The translations under genes and the position numbers were made by a program. Source: Streptomyces lincolnensis (GTDB lineage: Bacteria; Actinomycetota; Actinomycetes; Streptomycetales; Streptomycetaceae). Taken from it: 64,000 bases of DNA. Location: assembly GCF_001685355.1 (NCBI RefSeq), contig NZ_CP016438.1, positions 3,100,001-3,164,000 on the forward strand, read 5' to 3'. The stretch's first letter is position 1; every line of letters begins with the position of its first letter. Positions 9,487 to 16,377 of this stretch are shown here, piece after piece. Under the pieces are notes generated by a model that did no database searches, had not been told where the DNA came from, and saw nothing but the letters and a program-made list of their open reading frames with translations.

Positions 9487-9570
9487 CTGGGCGTCCCTGG
9501 GCGTCCCTGGGCTCGTTCACACCCGCAATCCCATCCGGGGCGGATCCGACGCCGCCCCCGCGATGGTCGT

Positions 9571-10002
9571 TCACAGTCTGGGCAGCACCTTGTCCACGAA
9601 GAGCCGCAGACTCGGCTCCATGTCGGCCAGGTCGACGCCGCCGAAGTCGACGTTCCACAGGAAGGTGTCGACGCCGTAGCTCTCGCGCAGGGCGTGGATC
9701 TGCTCCACGACCGACTCCGGCAGGCCGATCACCGCGGTGCCCTGCCGGCGGACGTCGAATCCGCGCAGTTCACGGGCGTCCGTGCGGCCCTTGGCCTCGT
9801 ATCCGGCGTACTGGCTCGGCCGGGTGTCCTTCCAGGAGGAGGCGGCCTGGGTCCAGACGGAGAGGTACTCGCGGTACAGCGGCTCGGCGATCCGGTGGGC
9901 CGCCGCGTCCGTCTCGGCGACGTAGAGCGGGGCGCTCAGGGCGATGCGGTGGTGCGCGTCCTCGCCGTGGTGCTCCCGGAACGTGTCGGTGTAGAGCATC
10001 AC
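9571..10002 (-). pseudogene. Luciferase-like (LLM class) monooxygenase, C-terminal remnant
   Basis: 143 residues matching only the C-terminal third of LLM flavin-dependent oxidoreductases: YTDTFREHHGEDAHHRIALS, then APLYVAETDAAAHR, and later VIGLPESVVEQIHALRESYG with LWNVDFGGVD and a final RLFVDKVLP. The full family is about 340-380 residues with an N-terminal barrel that is missing here, and no continuation is seen upstream of 10002 in any frame. An ATG starts the frame, but the product would lack most of the TIM barrel. It belongs to a run of decayed genes between 9 and 10.7 kb. Confidence 0.6.
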
Positions 10003-10107
10003 GCCTTTCCGGTATCCCGAAGCGGTATCGCGAGGTCACGTGATGCCCCGCCCGGGGGTCCGCGGTCCAGGGTGATCCCGCATCCGCCCGGACCACTGGA
10101 GGACCTG

Positions 10108-10260
10108 ATGACCAACGACGACCAACTGAGCAGACGTGGGGCGGTGGCCCTGTTCGCCGGTACGGCGGCATCGGCGGCACTGGCCCCACCGGCGGCCGCC
10201 GGCGCGGGTGCGGGGTGGCGGGGACGGCCGCGGGCGGCGGGGTGGCGGGAGCGGCCGTGA
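10108..10260 (+). CDS. Short ORF encoding a Tat-type signal peptide, probable gene fragment
   Basis: A 50-codon frame with a good ribosome site (GGAGG about 6 bases before ATG). It encodes DDQLSRRGAVALFAGTAASA plus further Ala/Pro residues, i.e. an RR-type Tat leader, and then diverges into low-complexity Gly/Arg-rich sequence before TGA. No mature domain follows. The most likely reading is the 5' end of a secreted protein gene whose body was lost when it was joined to the AfsA remnant just downstream. It may still be translated but is unlikely to have its original function. Confidence 0.4.
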   Translation: MTNDDQLSRRGAVALFAGTAASAALAPPAAAGAGAGWRGRPRAAGWRERP

Positions 10261-10261
10261 C

Positions 10262-10644
10262 GCCGCTGTCTCCGGCCTCGGTCGGCCGCAGCTCCGCCTT
10301 CGACGTCGTACTGGCCCCGGCCCCCGGGGGACGCGTCCGGACGCTGGCAACTGCGCGTGGACACCAGCCACCCCCTCCTCTTCGACCGCCCCGACGACCA
10401 CGTCCCGGGCATGGTCCTCCTGGAGGCGGCCCGCCAGGCGGCCGCGGCGGTCACACCCGGCGACGGCACCCCGTACCCCCTCTCCATGGAGAACACCTTC
10501 GACCGGTACGTCGAGTTCGACACCCCGTGCTGGATCGAGGCGACGCCGGTGACCGACGGCGTACGGGTCGTCGGCCACCAGGACGGCGAGCAGGTCTTCA
10601 GCTCCCTGGTACGCATGGACGGGCCCGCCGCCCGGCGCCCCTGA
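10262..10644 (+). pseudogene. AfsA/ScbA-type gamma-butyrolactone synthase, C-terminal remnant with frameshift
   Basis: The second hotdog domain of AfsA-family proteins is recognisable in two frames. SSAFDVVLAP lies in one frame (about 10287-10316). GRWQLRVDTSHPLLFDRPDD followed by HVPGMVLLEAARQA lies in another (from about 10336), continuing through FDRYVEFDTPCWIEATPV to a stop at 10644. AfsA proteins (about 300 residues) condense DHAP with a beta-ketoacyl chain to make A-factor-type hormones. The first half is missing and a frameshift lies at about 10317-10335, so the gene is broken unless this is a sequencing error. It follows an unrelated Tat leader fragment. Confidence 0.65.
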
Positions 10645-10668
10645 ACCCGGCCCGTCCGTAGAGTGCAG

Positions 10669-10702
10669 TGCCGCACAGGTTCGGAACACGCCCTGTGCGG
10701 CA
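10669..10702 (+). promoter_or_regulatory. Perfect 11-bp inverted repeat before the FAD monooxygenase gene
   Basis: TGCCGCACAGG (10669-10679) is repeated inverted as CCTGTGCGGCA (10692-10702), with a 12-base spacer, ending 18 bases before the monooxygenase ATG. Position and perfect arms suit an operator for a dimeric regulator, or an mRNA hairpin close to the start. No regulator gene is adjacent, so its binder is unknown. Confidence 0.5.
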
Positions 10703-10720
10703 TCGACTTGGGGGGCCCTG

Positions 10721-12220
10721 ATGGAACGCGCGACCGCACAGGCGGATGTCGTCATCGCCGGCGGCGGGCCGGTCGGCATGCTGCTCGCGGCGGAACTGGC
10801 CCACTACGGCGTCGACACGGTCGTACTGGAGAGCCGAACGACAATCGACACCGAGCCGAAGGCCAACACCCTGCACGCCCGCACCGTGCAATCGCTGGCA
10901 AGGCGAGGCTACCTGGAGGAGGCGAGGCGCCGAGGCGCCGCCGACGCCTCGGACGACACCCGCCGGAAAGCCCCCTTCCACTTCGCCGGCATCACCGAGC
11001 TGTCGGTCACGTCCCCCGGCACCGAACCCGCGCCGCTGCGGAAGCTGCCCCAGGCCGATCTGGAGGAGCGCTTCGAAACGGTGGCACGGGCGCGCGGCGC
11101 CCGGATCCTGCGCGGACACTCCGTCAAGGAGACAGGCCAGACACCGCACGGTGTCCACGTCCTCGCCGAGGGACCCGACGGGGTCCGAACGGTACGGGCG
11201 GCATACCTGGTCGGAGCCGACGGCGCCCGCAGCGTGGTCCGCGAGCAGAACGGCTTCTCCGCGGAGACCTGGCCCGCGACCGTCTCGGCCCTGATGGGAC
11301 AGGCGAGACTGACCGCGCCGGACGCGCCGCCACCGGGCTGGCACCGCACGCCACGCGGCTGGATCGTCAGCAGACCGGAGGCCGACGGCCGCCGCCTCGT
11401 CCGCACACTCAACTGCACACAGGCCCACCCCGACCGCCGCGCCCCGGTCACGCCGGAGGAGTTCCGGAGCGAGGTGTCCTGGATAGCCGGACACGAGGTC
11501 GAACTGTCCGACATCACCAGCCTCACCCGCTTCAGCGACTTCACCCGCCTCGCCCGGCGCTTCCGCCAGGACCGGATCTTCCTGGCCGGCGACGCGGCCC
11601 ACGTCCACTTCCCCATCGGCGGCCAGGGCCTCAGCACGGGCCTGCTGGACGCCCTCAACCTCGCCTGGAAACTGGCCCACACCGTCCGCGGCACCGCCGG
11701 CAAGGGCCTCCTCGACACCTACGACTACGAACGCCGCCCCATCGCCCTCCGCCTGATCGAGAACACCCACGCCCAGCTCTCCCTGATGCGCCCCGGCCCC
11801 GAAGCAGACGCCCTGCGCTCCCTCTTCACCACCATCCTCACCACGACAGACGCCCACACCCTGATCAGCGGCATGATCAGCGCCCAGGACACGGTCTACC
11901 CACCCCACTCGCTCCAACCATCGCCCTGGGAGGGCCACTTCCTGACCAACCGCCCGTTCACCGTCGGCTCCTCCCCCACGGACCTCATCGACCTGCTGCA
12001 CGAGGGCCGCCCCCTGCTGCTGCTCCGCCCCGACGCAGCCTCCCACCTGACCGCCGTCTCCACCCCCTGGTCCCACGTCATCCACACCCTCCGCCTATCC
12101 CCCGACACGGACCTCCCCTGCGACGCCCTGCTGATCCGCCCCGACGGCTACATCGGCTGGGGCTCGGACGGGGGCGATCCGGCGGAGGCTCTGAGCATGT
12201 GGTTCGGGGATCCTCGGTAG
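10721..12220 (+). CDS. FAD-dependent monooxygenase (aromatic polyketide/rifampicin hydroxylase-like)
   Basis: 499 residues. The N-terminal Rossmann dinucleotide motif is DVVIAGGGPVGMLLAAEL (about residues 10-27). A middle DG segment reads LVGADGARSVVRE (about residues 165-180), and the second FAD motif is RIFLAGDAAHVHFPIGGQG (about residues 285-305). This is the class A flavin monooxygenase layout of the PheA/TfdB-RdmE-Rox group. The C-terminal thioredoxin-like domain (LLHEGRPLLLLRPDA) is also present. Such enzymes use NAD(P)H and O2 to hydroxylate phenolic or polyketide substrates, including antibiotic inactivation. No biosynthetic cluster surrounds it; the substrate is unknown. GC and codon use match the core genome. 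Confidence 0.88.
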   Translation: MERATAQADVVIAGGGPVGMLLAAELAHYGVDTVVLESRTTIDTEPKANTLHARTVQSLARRGYLEEARRRGAADASDDTRRKAPFHFAGITELSVTSPGTEPAPLRKLPQADLEERFETVARARGARILRGHSVKETGQTPHGVHVLAEGPDGVRTVRAAYLVGADGARSVVREQNGFSAETWPATVSALMGQARLTAPDAPPPGWHRTPRGWIVSRPEADGRRLVRTLNCTQAHPDRRAPVTPEEFRSEVSWIAGHEVELSDITSLTRFSDFTRLARRFRQDRIFLAGDAAHVHFPIGGQGLSTGLLDALNLAWKLAHTVRGTAGKGLLDTYDYERRPIALRLIENTHAQLSLMRPGPEADALRSLFTTILTTTDAHTLISGMISAQDTVYPPHSLQPSPWEGHFLTNRPFTVGSSPTDLIDLLHEGRPLLLLRPDAASHLTAVSTPWSHVIHTLRLSPDTDLPCDALLIRPDGYIGWGSDGGDPAEALSMWFGDPR

Positions 12221-12420
12221 AACGGCGGACGGGTCGGGGTGTACGCCGGGGACAGCTGCGCGGTGCGAGAAGGGAGAGCGGGACCCGGCGTCGAGCGGCT
12301 GCGAGATCTCAGCCGGGTGATCATGACATCGGCCTATACGTACCAGGGTTTGCCACTTGCTATGTCATGGGCATTCTGTATGGGTCTGATCACCTGCGTG
12401 GGTGCAGCCTTGGGGGGCGG

Positions 12421-13305
12421 ATGTCACGAGGGGACGTCTGGACGGGAAAGGGCACCACTGGATCGGTCGCGGACCTCGTCGCGCAGTTCGGGCAGGAGGT
12501 CAGGGCCAAGCGGCAAGGCCCCGCCGGGGCAGACAGCAGCAAGGAGGAGAGCCTCACCGCACCGGTGGAACACCTACTGCGCGGCATGGCCTTGCGACAA
12601 CGCCTCAAACTCATCGCCCACGGTCAGACCCGCGTGAAGAAACTCAGGATTCGGCCTGACTTCGCCATCAGCTGCGGCGGGAGGACCATTGGGCACGTCG
12701 AACTAAAGCAGCCGGGCAGGGGGGGTCGACCCAGAGAAGTGGTCTGCGAAGAGCCACGATCGAAAGCAGTGGGAGAAGATCAAGGCCCTCCACAACGTGC
12801 TGTACACCGACGGATACAAGTGGGCGGTCTACCGATTCGGCGAGCAAGTCGGCCCTACCGGGCACCTCGTTGGAGATCTCGAAACCGGTAGTCGGCAACT
12901 CGTCGTCGAGGACAACGGATTCGAGCGCGCCCTCACGCACTTCTTCATGCCGACGCCCCTCACCCACGGCAGCATCGACGAACTGGTCAAGCGCATCGCG
13001 GGAATCTGCGCCCTGCTGCGCGATGAGGTCACCGAACGTCTCACCCGCGAGGAAAGCGGAGAGGCCGATGCAGCGTTCTCGATCCTGGCCGGGAACTGGA
13101 AGGATCTGCTCTTTCCAGATGCTCGTCCAGAGGAGTTCGCGGACCATTACAGCCAGACCCTGACCTTTGCCATCCTGCTGGCCCGCCTCGATCGTATCGA
13201 TCTGGGCAAGCTCTCCCTCCCTGATGTCGCGATCCGACTAGGTAAACGGCACTCTCTGATGGGCAAGGCGCTGGCGGTGCTGACGGACCATCCTCCCTGT
13301 CCCGG
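12421..13305 (+). pseudogene. Type ISP restriction-modification enzyme, N-terminal nuclease part, frameshifted and truncated
   Basis: The first frame (from ATG 12421) encodes SVADLVAQFGQEVRAKRQGP, SLTAPVEHLLRGMAL, and then the Mrr-like nuclease motif RIRPDFAI...HVELKQPG (PD...ExK). At a run of seven G (12719-12725) the homologous sequence moves to another frame: VDPEKWSAKSHDRKQWEKIK, LYTDGYKWAVYRFGEQVGP, down to MGKALAVLTDH near 13290. Removing one G restores a continuous reading. After about 290 residues the homology stops; the helicase-like and methyltransferase domains of these roughly 1000+-residue enzymes are absent. GC is visibly lower than in neighbours, suggesting transfer. Confidence 0.7.
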
Positions 13306-13429
13306 CCTACGCAACAAAGGAACCGAAGTCACCCCGGAAATCCCGACGCACCCCTGGGCCCGGTCAGGAGGCCCTCGACTTCCCGGACTGACAGGCGCCC
13401 GGCCTGAGTGCCTGATGCTCGTACCGTCA

Positions 13430-13602
13430 ACACAATCGCGATCGGTCGACAGCCAGTCGACCGTGCTGTGGCCGAAAACCGCGATCCTGGCGAGGTCATA
13501 CGAGGTGAACCTGTGGGGGCTACTCAGAGATTTCGACAGTTTGTCAGGAAACAATCCGACGACCTTGGCGAACGCCGCCTGGCTGATCCAGGTCGCCGCC
13601 AT
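13430..13602 (-). pseudogene. Helix-turn-helix (XRE-like) regulator remnant
   Basis: The frame from ATG 13602 starts TWISQAAFAKVVGLFPDKLS and continues KSLSSPHRFTSYDLARIAVF and TVDWLSTD. This matches the XRE-type HTH of Streptomyces regulators (usually '..GL..dKLSKSLsG.rrFts.dLArIAe...tTVDWLltG'), often found fused or next to ImmA/IrrE-type peptidases. After that the sequence becomes unrelated low-complexity residues through to a stop at 13147, overlapping the ISP remnant on the other strand. A TAA lies just upstream of the ATG. Best read as a decayed HTH fragment. Confidence 0.5.
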
Positions 13603-13672
13603 GAGCTCGATCGATTACGGCCTTACCCATGAGTTAACGGCATGGCTGGACGCCCCTCCCCTCACGGTGCCG

Positions 13673-13936
13673 TCACCCATGCCACACGACGCTGCAGATG
13701 TAGACACACTCGTGCCGGGGCACAGCGAGAAACTGGATGAAGCCACGCCCGCCGAAGATCGGGAAGTTCCTCAGGCCGCCGGGTTTGTCCTCGGGTCTGC
13801 TCCCTGCCGTCTCGGCGTCACGGCCCAGCGCGGCAAGTTCGGTGGCGATACGCTCCACCTCTGCGACAACGCCGATGGGAAGCCCGGCGGTCAGGTACTC
13901 CTCGCCCGGGTTGTAGTCCCACTTCCAGTCGGTCAC
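13673..13936 (-). CDS. Small RelE/ParE-like protein (possible toxin)
   Basis: 87 residues from GTG 13936 (start of VTDWKWDYNPGEEYLTAGLP), overlapping the stop of the DUF6247 gene by four bases (GTGA). A helix EVERIATELAALGRDAE is followed by beta strands GGLRNFPIF, GFIQFLAVP and VYICSVVWHG, the order of a RelE/ParE-type ribonuclease fold. No catalytic residue set could be assigned. Because of coupling to a DUF6247 gene, a toxin or ribosome-acting partner is the working guess. It could equally be an uncharacterised small partner protein. It sits in the mosaic strip. Confidence 0.55.
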   Translation of the reverse strand: MTDWKWDYNPGEEYLTAGLPIGVVAEVERIATELAALGRDAETAGSRPEDKPGGLRNFPIFGGRGFIQFLAVPRHECVYICSVVWHG

Positions 13937-14286
13937 AGTCCGGCCTCGGCCTCCGCCTCCGCGTGGATCTTCCTTATCTCGGCGATGGCACCTGCTGGAT
14001 CCTCCACCCCGCCGCTCACCACGTCCTCCAGGTGCCGCAGGCGAGCGGCTCGTGAGGGGTAACGCTGGATCGCGACGAACACGCCCCACGTATGGACGAA
14101 GGTCCGCAGCGGCGCAAGGGACTGGGCCCGCTGCGCACTGGTGGTCGCGTCGACGAGATCACGGACGAACGCCGGCATACGGCTCGGCGTGAGCTCCTCA
14201 ACGGCGGCACGCAAGGCGTCGGGGGTCAGGGCGGGCATGGGAATGAGCGGCTCACCGGGCTGCGGCTGCGCGTGCAGTGCGGTCAC
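13933..14286 (-). CDS. DUF6247 family protein (possible antitoxin)
   Basis: 117 residues: PLIPMPALTPDALRAAVEEL, then PSRMPAFVRDLVDATTSAQR, FVHTWGVFVAIQRYP and HLEDVVSGGVEDP. This is the DUF6247 pattern found across Streptomyces: a short Pro-rich lead, a helical domain and a conserved 'W' segment. Members commonly sit upstream of RelE-like small genes, as here with a GTGA overlap. By position and size it would be the antitoxin or co-regulator of the downstream protein. The role is inferred from layout alone. Confidence 0.65.
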   Translation of the reverse strand: MTALHAQPQPGEPLIPMPALTPDALRAAVEELTPSRMPAFVRDLVDATTSAQRAQSLAPLRTFVHTWGVFVAIQRYPSRAARLRHLEDVVSGGVEDPAGAIAEIRKIHAEAEAEAGL

Positions 14287-14460
14287 GGTCGTGCTCCCGG
14301 TTCGAGGGTGGGTATGGCTTCGTTCTAGACGGTACCCGCACCGCGTCGGATCGACGGCCGGATCAACTCACGGGCGCGATCCGAGCACGCCTGGTCGCCT
14401 GTCGGCCGGTGGGATCCGTGCTGGGCTGGGAATGAGCACTGGTGGGGCCGCCGCGCACGC

Positions 14461-14517
14461 CGGGTGCGATCTTGCCTCCGTGAGGCCTTGGCACCTCCGC
14501 CAACAAGATCGCACCCG
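14461..14517. repeat. 57-bp three-stem inverted-repeat element
   Basis: A perfect 14-bp inverted repeat, CGGGTGCGATCTTG (14461-14474) and CAAGATCGCACCCG (14504-14517), encloses two small hairpins: CCTC-CGT-GAGG (14475-14485) and TTGGC-ACCTCC-GCCAA (14488-14503). The whole can fold as a three-way junction on either strand. It lies between the DUF6247 gene and an unrelated gene pair that both point left. It could be a MITE or insertion-sequence end remnant, a terminator, or a recombination hairpin. No flanking direct repeat was noticed. Confidence 0.6.
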
Positions 14518-14553
14518 ACACCGGCACCACGGGCCGGACGACGCCTTACAGCG

Positions 14554-14811
14554 TCAGGTTCTGTCGGCTGTCATGATTCCGACGCATTCTCCGAGCGCCG
14601 CATGCAACGACGGTACGAAGGCGGCGAGTTCGGCATCCGACGCCTCGCCTACCTCAAGTACGGCACCGACGACCGCCACCAGGACGGCAGCGGCCTTGAG
14701 GGCGTGCACGTCGGCCAGCCCCTCAAGGAAACCGCCAGGCTCCGCGACCACGAAGGCCTCCTTGCCAGTGGCCGGATCGACACCGATGCTGCGGAAACAC
14801 CCCGCACTCAT
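14554..14811 (-). CDS. Hypothetical small protein
   Basis: 85 residues: GCFRSIGVDPATGKEAFVVA, EPGGFLEGLADVHALKAAAV, ASDAELAAFVPSLHAALGEC. A central helix ALKAAAVLVAVVGAVLEV is hydrophobic but probably not a membrane segment given the soluble context. It overlaps the upstream 100-residue gene by four bases (ATGA), so the two are coupled and divergent from the short GntR regulator. The pair resembles accessory gene pairs beside short GntR proteins in Streptomyces, but I do not recognise a function. Confidence 0.6.
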   Translation of the reverse strand: MSAGCFRSIGVDPATGKEAFVVAEPGGFLEGLADVHALKAAAVLVAVVGAVLEVGEASDAELAAFVPSLHAALGECVGIMTADRT

Positions 14812-15110
14812 GCAACCTCCGCCGGGGTGTAGTCCTGCCCCAGGGTCGCGAGGACGGCTGCTTGACGCCGGTCCCGCTGGAGGCGCCTGCGATCTTGTTC
14901 GTCACGCTCGCGTTCCCATGCGGTGAGGTAGGGCCGGACGAGAGGGAGGCCATCGGCGGAGATGACATCTACGGAATGCAGGCGCATCCGGCGCTCGGGA
15001 GAGGGCTGGCACGCCAACAGGGATGGAAAGTCTGTAGGGGTACAGGCGGCGCGACGCGCTCCGCCAGGAGGCAGGAAGAGGCTCAGGATCGCGGCCAGTA
15101 GGCTGCGCAT
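14808..15110 (-). CDS. Hypothetical protein beside short GntR regulator
   Basis: 100 residues from ATG 15110, which has TAGGAGT about 7 bases upstream. The start RSLLAAILSLFLPPGGARRAA is a short hydrophobic/basic lead. The end is a charged helix, PLVRPYLTAWERERDEQDRR followed by QAAVLATLGQDYTPAEV. Similar proteins with a 'RPLVRPYL..hE' motif are frequent next to short GntR genes in Streptomyces and actinobacterial integrative elements. The function is unknown. It is divergent from the GntR gene with an operator-like repeat between them. Confidence 0.6.
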   Translation of the reverse strand: MRSLLAAILSLFLPPGGARRAACTPTDFPSLLACQPSPERRMRLHSVDVISADGLPLVRPYLTAWERERDEQDRRRLQRDRRQAAVLATLGQDYTPAEVA

Positions 15111-15196
15111 AGGTCGACTCCTACTCAGTCGGCTCAGGCCCCGGTGAGGAAGTAGCCGCTTCCCATCGGGGCCGCTCTGCGTCTGAGGCAAACATA

Positions 15197-15222
15197 CCGT
15201 GGATAACCACAGATAACCACGG
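15197..15222. promoter_or_regulatory. Operator-like tandem and inverted repeat in the GntR divergon
   Basis: The intergenic region between the 100-residue gene and the GntR gene holds GATAACCAC twice (15202-15210 and 15212-15220), 10 bases apart. The block is flanked by CCGTGG (15197-15202) and its inverse CCACGG (15217-15222). One-turn spacing and inverted ends suit side-by-side binding by a GntR dimer. It ends 14 bases before the GntR start codon at 15237, consistent with autorepression. Confidence 0.55.
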
Positions 15223-15236
15223 ATGCGCAGAATGCC

Positions 15237-15521
15237 ATGGTCACCCACGCTGAACCCATGGAACTAGATCGCACGCGTCCGCTGTGGCGGCAGATTGCGG
15301 CGGAGATCATCGGGCGCATCAAGGACGGCACGTATCCGCCGGGCAGCCGCGTGCCCTCCACTCTCGAAATCGCCCAGGAGTTCAGCGTGGTGAACGCGAC
15401 AGCAGCGAAGGCCATGCGGTTTGTACGGGAAGAGGGCTGGACGCGCGGCGAGGTCGGACTGGGGACCTTTGTAGTCGACCCCCTCCCGCCCTCCCCAGAA
15501 ACCCCCCAACCCTCCGCGTAG
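15237..15521 (+). CDS. Short GntR family regulator (DNA-binding domain only)
   Basis: 94 residues comprising just a GntR winged helix-turn-helix: RPLWRQIAAEIIGRIKDGTY, PPGSRVPSTLEIAQEFSVV, NATAAKAMRFVREEGW, then a Pro-rich tail. There is no effector domain, as in the small KorSA-like GntR proteins of Streptomyces integrative elements. ATG 15258 (MELDRTRPLWRQ) is an equally possible start; neither has a convincing ribosome site. Divergent transcription and the operator-like repeat suggest it represses itself and the neighbouring gene pair. Confidence 0.8.
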   Translation: MVTHAEPMELDRTRPLWRQIAAEIIGRIKDGTYPPGSRVPSTLEIAQEFSVVNATAAKAMRFVREEGWTRGEVGLGTFVVDPLPPSPETPQPSA

Positions 15522-15532
15522 CCGAAGCACAC

Positions 15533-15604
15533 TCAGTTGCCCGAAGCGCCCTCGGCCGACCACTCGTTCGCGAAGTACTCCATCTGCTTGATGACCAGGT
15601 CGCT
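15533..15604 (-). pseudogene. C-terminal tail of a lost gene (minus strand)
   Basis: The minus strand reads SDLVIKQMEYFANEWSAEGA plus SGN and then a TGA at 15535-15533. The mixed charged/aromatic composition looks like real protein, unlike the shadow frames around it. An in-frame stop occurs immediately upstream (15607-15605). This is the 3' end of a gene whose body is gone; it abuts the tail of a plus-strand gene at about 15600-15605. Confidence 0.4.
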
Positions 15605-15804
15605 TCATCGCTTCGGAGTACCTGGCCCAGCTCAAGGCGGAGAGTGAGTTCGCCGATGTGCCGGCCGAGGAGATGACACCGGCCCAGTACCAGGAACTCG
15701 CCGCGCGTTACAACGGCGGGCCGTACTGGGAGACCGACGACGCTCAGGCCTACGGGCGTGGGTTTGCGAACAATCTGGACGAGGCAAGGAACGCACTGCG
15801 CTGA
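15598..15804 (+). pseudogene. C-terminal fragment of a hypothetical gene
   Basis: The plus frame ending TGA 15802-15804 reads YLAQLKAESEFADVPAEEMT, then PAQYQELAARYNGGPYWETD and AQAYGRGFANNLDEARNALR. The 'RYNGGPYW...AYGRgF...L..A..aLR' ending is one I associate with Streptomyces proteins of unknown function. An in-frame TGA at 15592 and no start codon show that the 5' part was lost at about 15600. The stop overlaps the next ATG (TGATG), so the original gene was probably coupled to the membrane protein that follows. Confidence 0.45.
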
Positions 15805-16115
15805 TGGCCAGCCCTTCCCACGTGGACGACGACCGCGGCTGCCTCCGTGTGGTCCTCGCTGTACCCCTCACCCTGCTCACCCTCATTGCCGCGTACTTCT
15901 GCTGGACGGCACTGACCATCACGCCGTCCGGCACCTGGGACGACGACGCGTACGCCGGAATCGTTCTGTCGTGCGTCGTCACCATCGTGGCCGCCGGGAC
16001 CGCGGCGGCGCTGTGGCTTGTGCCTTCGGTGCGGAGGGCCATGCCGTGGTGGTGGATACTTCCAGCTCTGCTGTTGGGCATGGTCGCAGGAGCGCGATGG
16101 GCCGTGGGCGGCTAG
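15804..16115 (+). CDS. Small integral membrane protein
   Basis: 103 residues with three hydrophobic segments: VVLAVPLTLLTLIAAYFCW (about 16-34), AGIVLSCVVTIVAAGTAAAL (about 51-70) and WWWILPALLLGMVAGARWAV (about 82-101). The N-terminus SPSHVDDDRGC is charged. The ATG overlaps the stop of the preceding gene fragment by one base, suggesting it was the second gene of an operon whose first gene is now broken. No family recognised. Confidence 0.6.
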   Translation: MASPSHVDDDRGCLRVVLAVPLTLLTLIAAYFCWTALTITPSGTWDDDAYAGIVLSCVVTIVAAGTAAALWLVPSVRRAMPWWWILPALLLGMVAGARWAVGG

Positions 16116-16377
16116 GCCCACCGCCACCGTCGCACTCGGTTCGCTGCACATGCGCGAACCTCCGCAGCAAACCGCGAGACTGCCAGCAGGCCACAACTGA
16201 CGTGTCGGGTCGCCATTGTGGAAGGTAGCCCATGACGGCGTCAGACTCGGCGGCAGCGACTTCGGAGCTCGGAGATGACGACTTTCTCGCTCGCGTTGAC
16301 GGCACCGTCCACTGTGGCCACCCGGTCGGCCACAGGGAGCCAAACCAAAGGCCCTCCTCAAGGCAAAACCGCGAGTG
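16116..16377. other. Intergenic stretch downstream of rnpB, nothing recognised
   Basis: 262 bases between the small membrane protein and the 3' end of rnpB. A short plus-strand frame (16232 onward, TASDSAAATSELGDDDF...) runs into rnpB and lacks homology that I recognise. No clear hairpin terminator for rnpB was found, although the last bases before 16378 are relatively A-rich. Confidence 0.4.

Noticed and set aside
10645..10720. Rifamycin-associated element before the FAD monooxygenase
   Set aside because: The region has a different palindrome (10669-10702); no sequence like the RAE was found.
10598..12085. 495-residue minus-strand frame opposite the FAD monooxygenase
   Set aside because: Gly/Asp/Val-rich shadow frame; the plus strand has intact FAD motifs and normal codon use.
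13408..13632. Short plus-strand frame across the HTH remnant
   Set aside because: The minus strand carries the recognisable HTH sequence; the plus frame has no features.
14287..14460. Possible gene in the gap downstream of the DUF6247 start
   Set aside because: Frames across it lack start sites or recognisable sequence; only the structured repeat at 14461 is notable.
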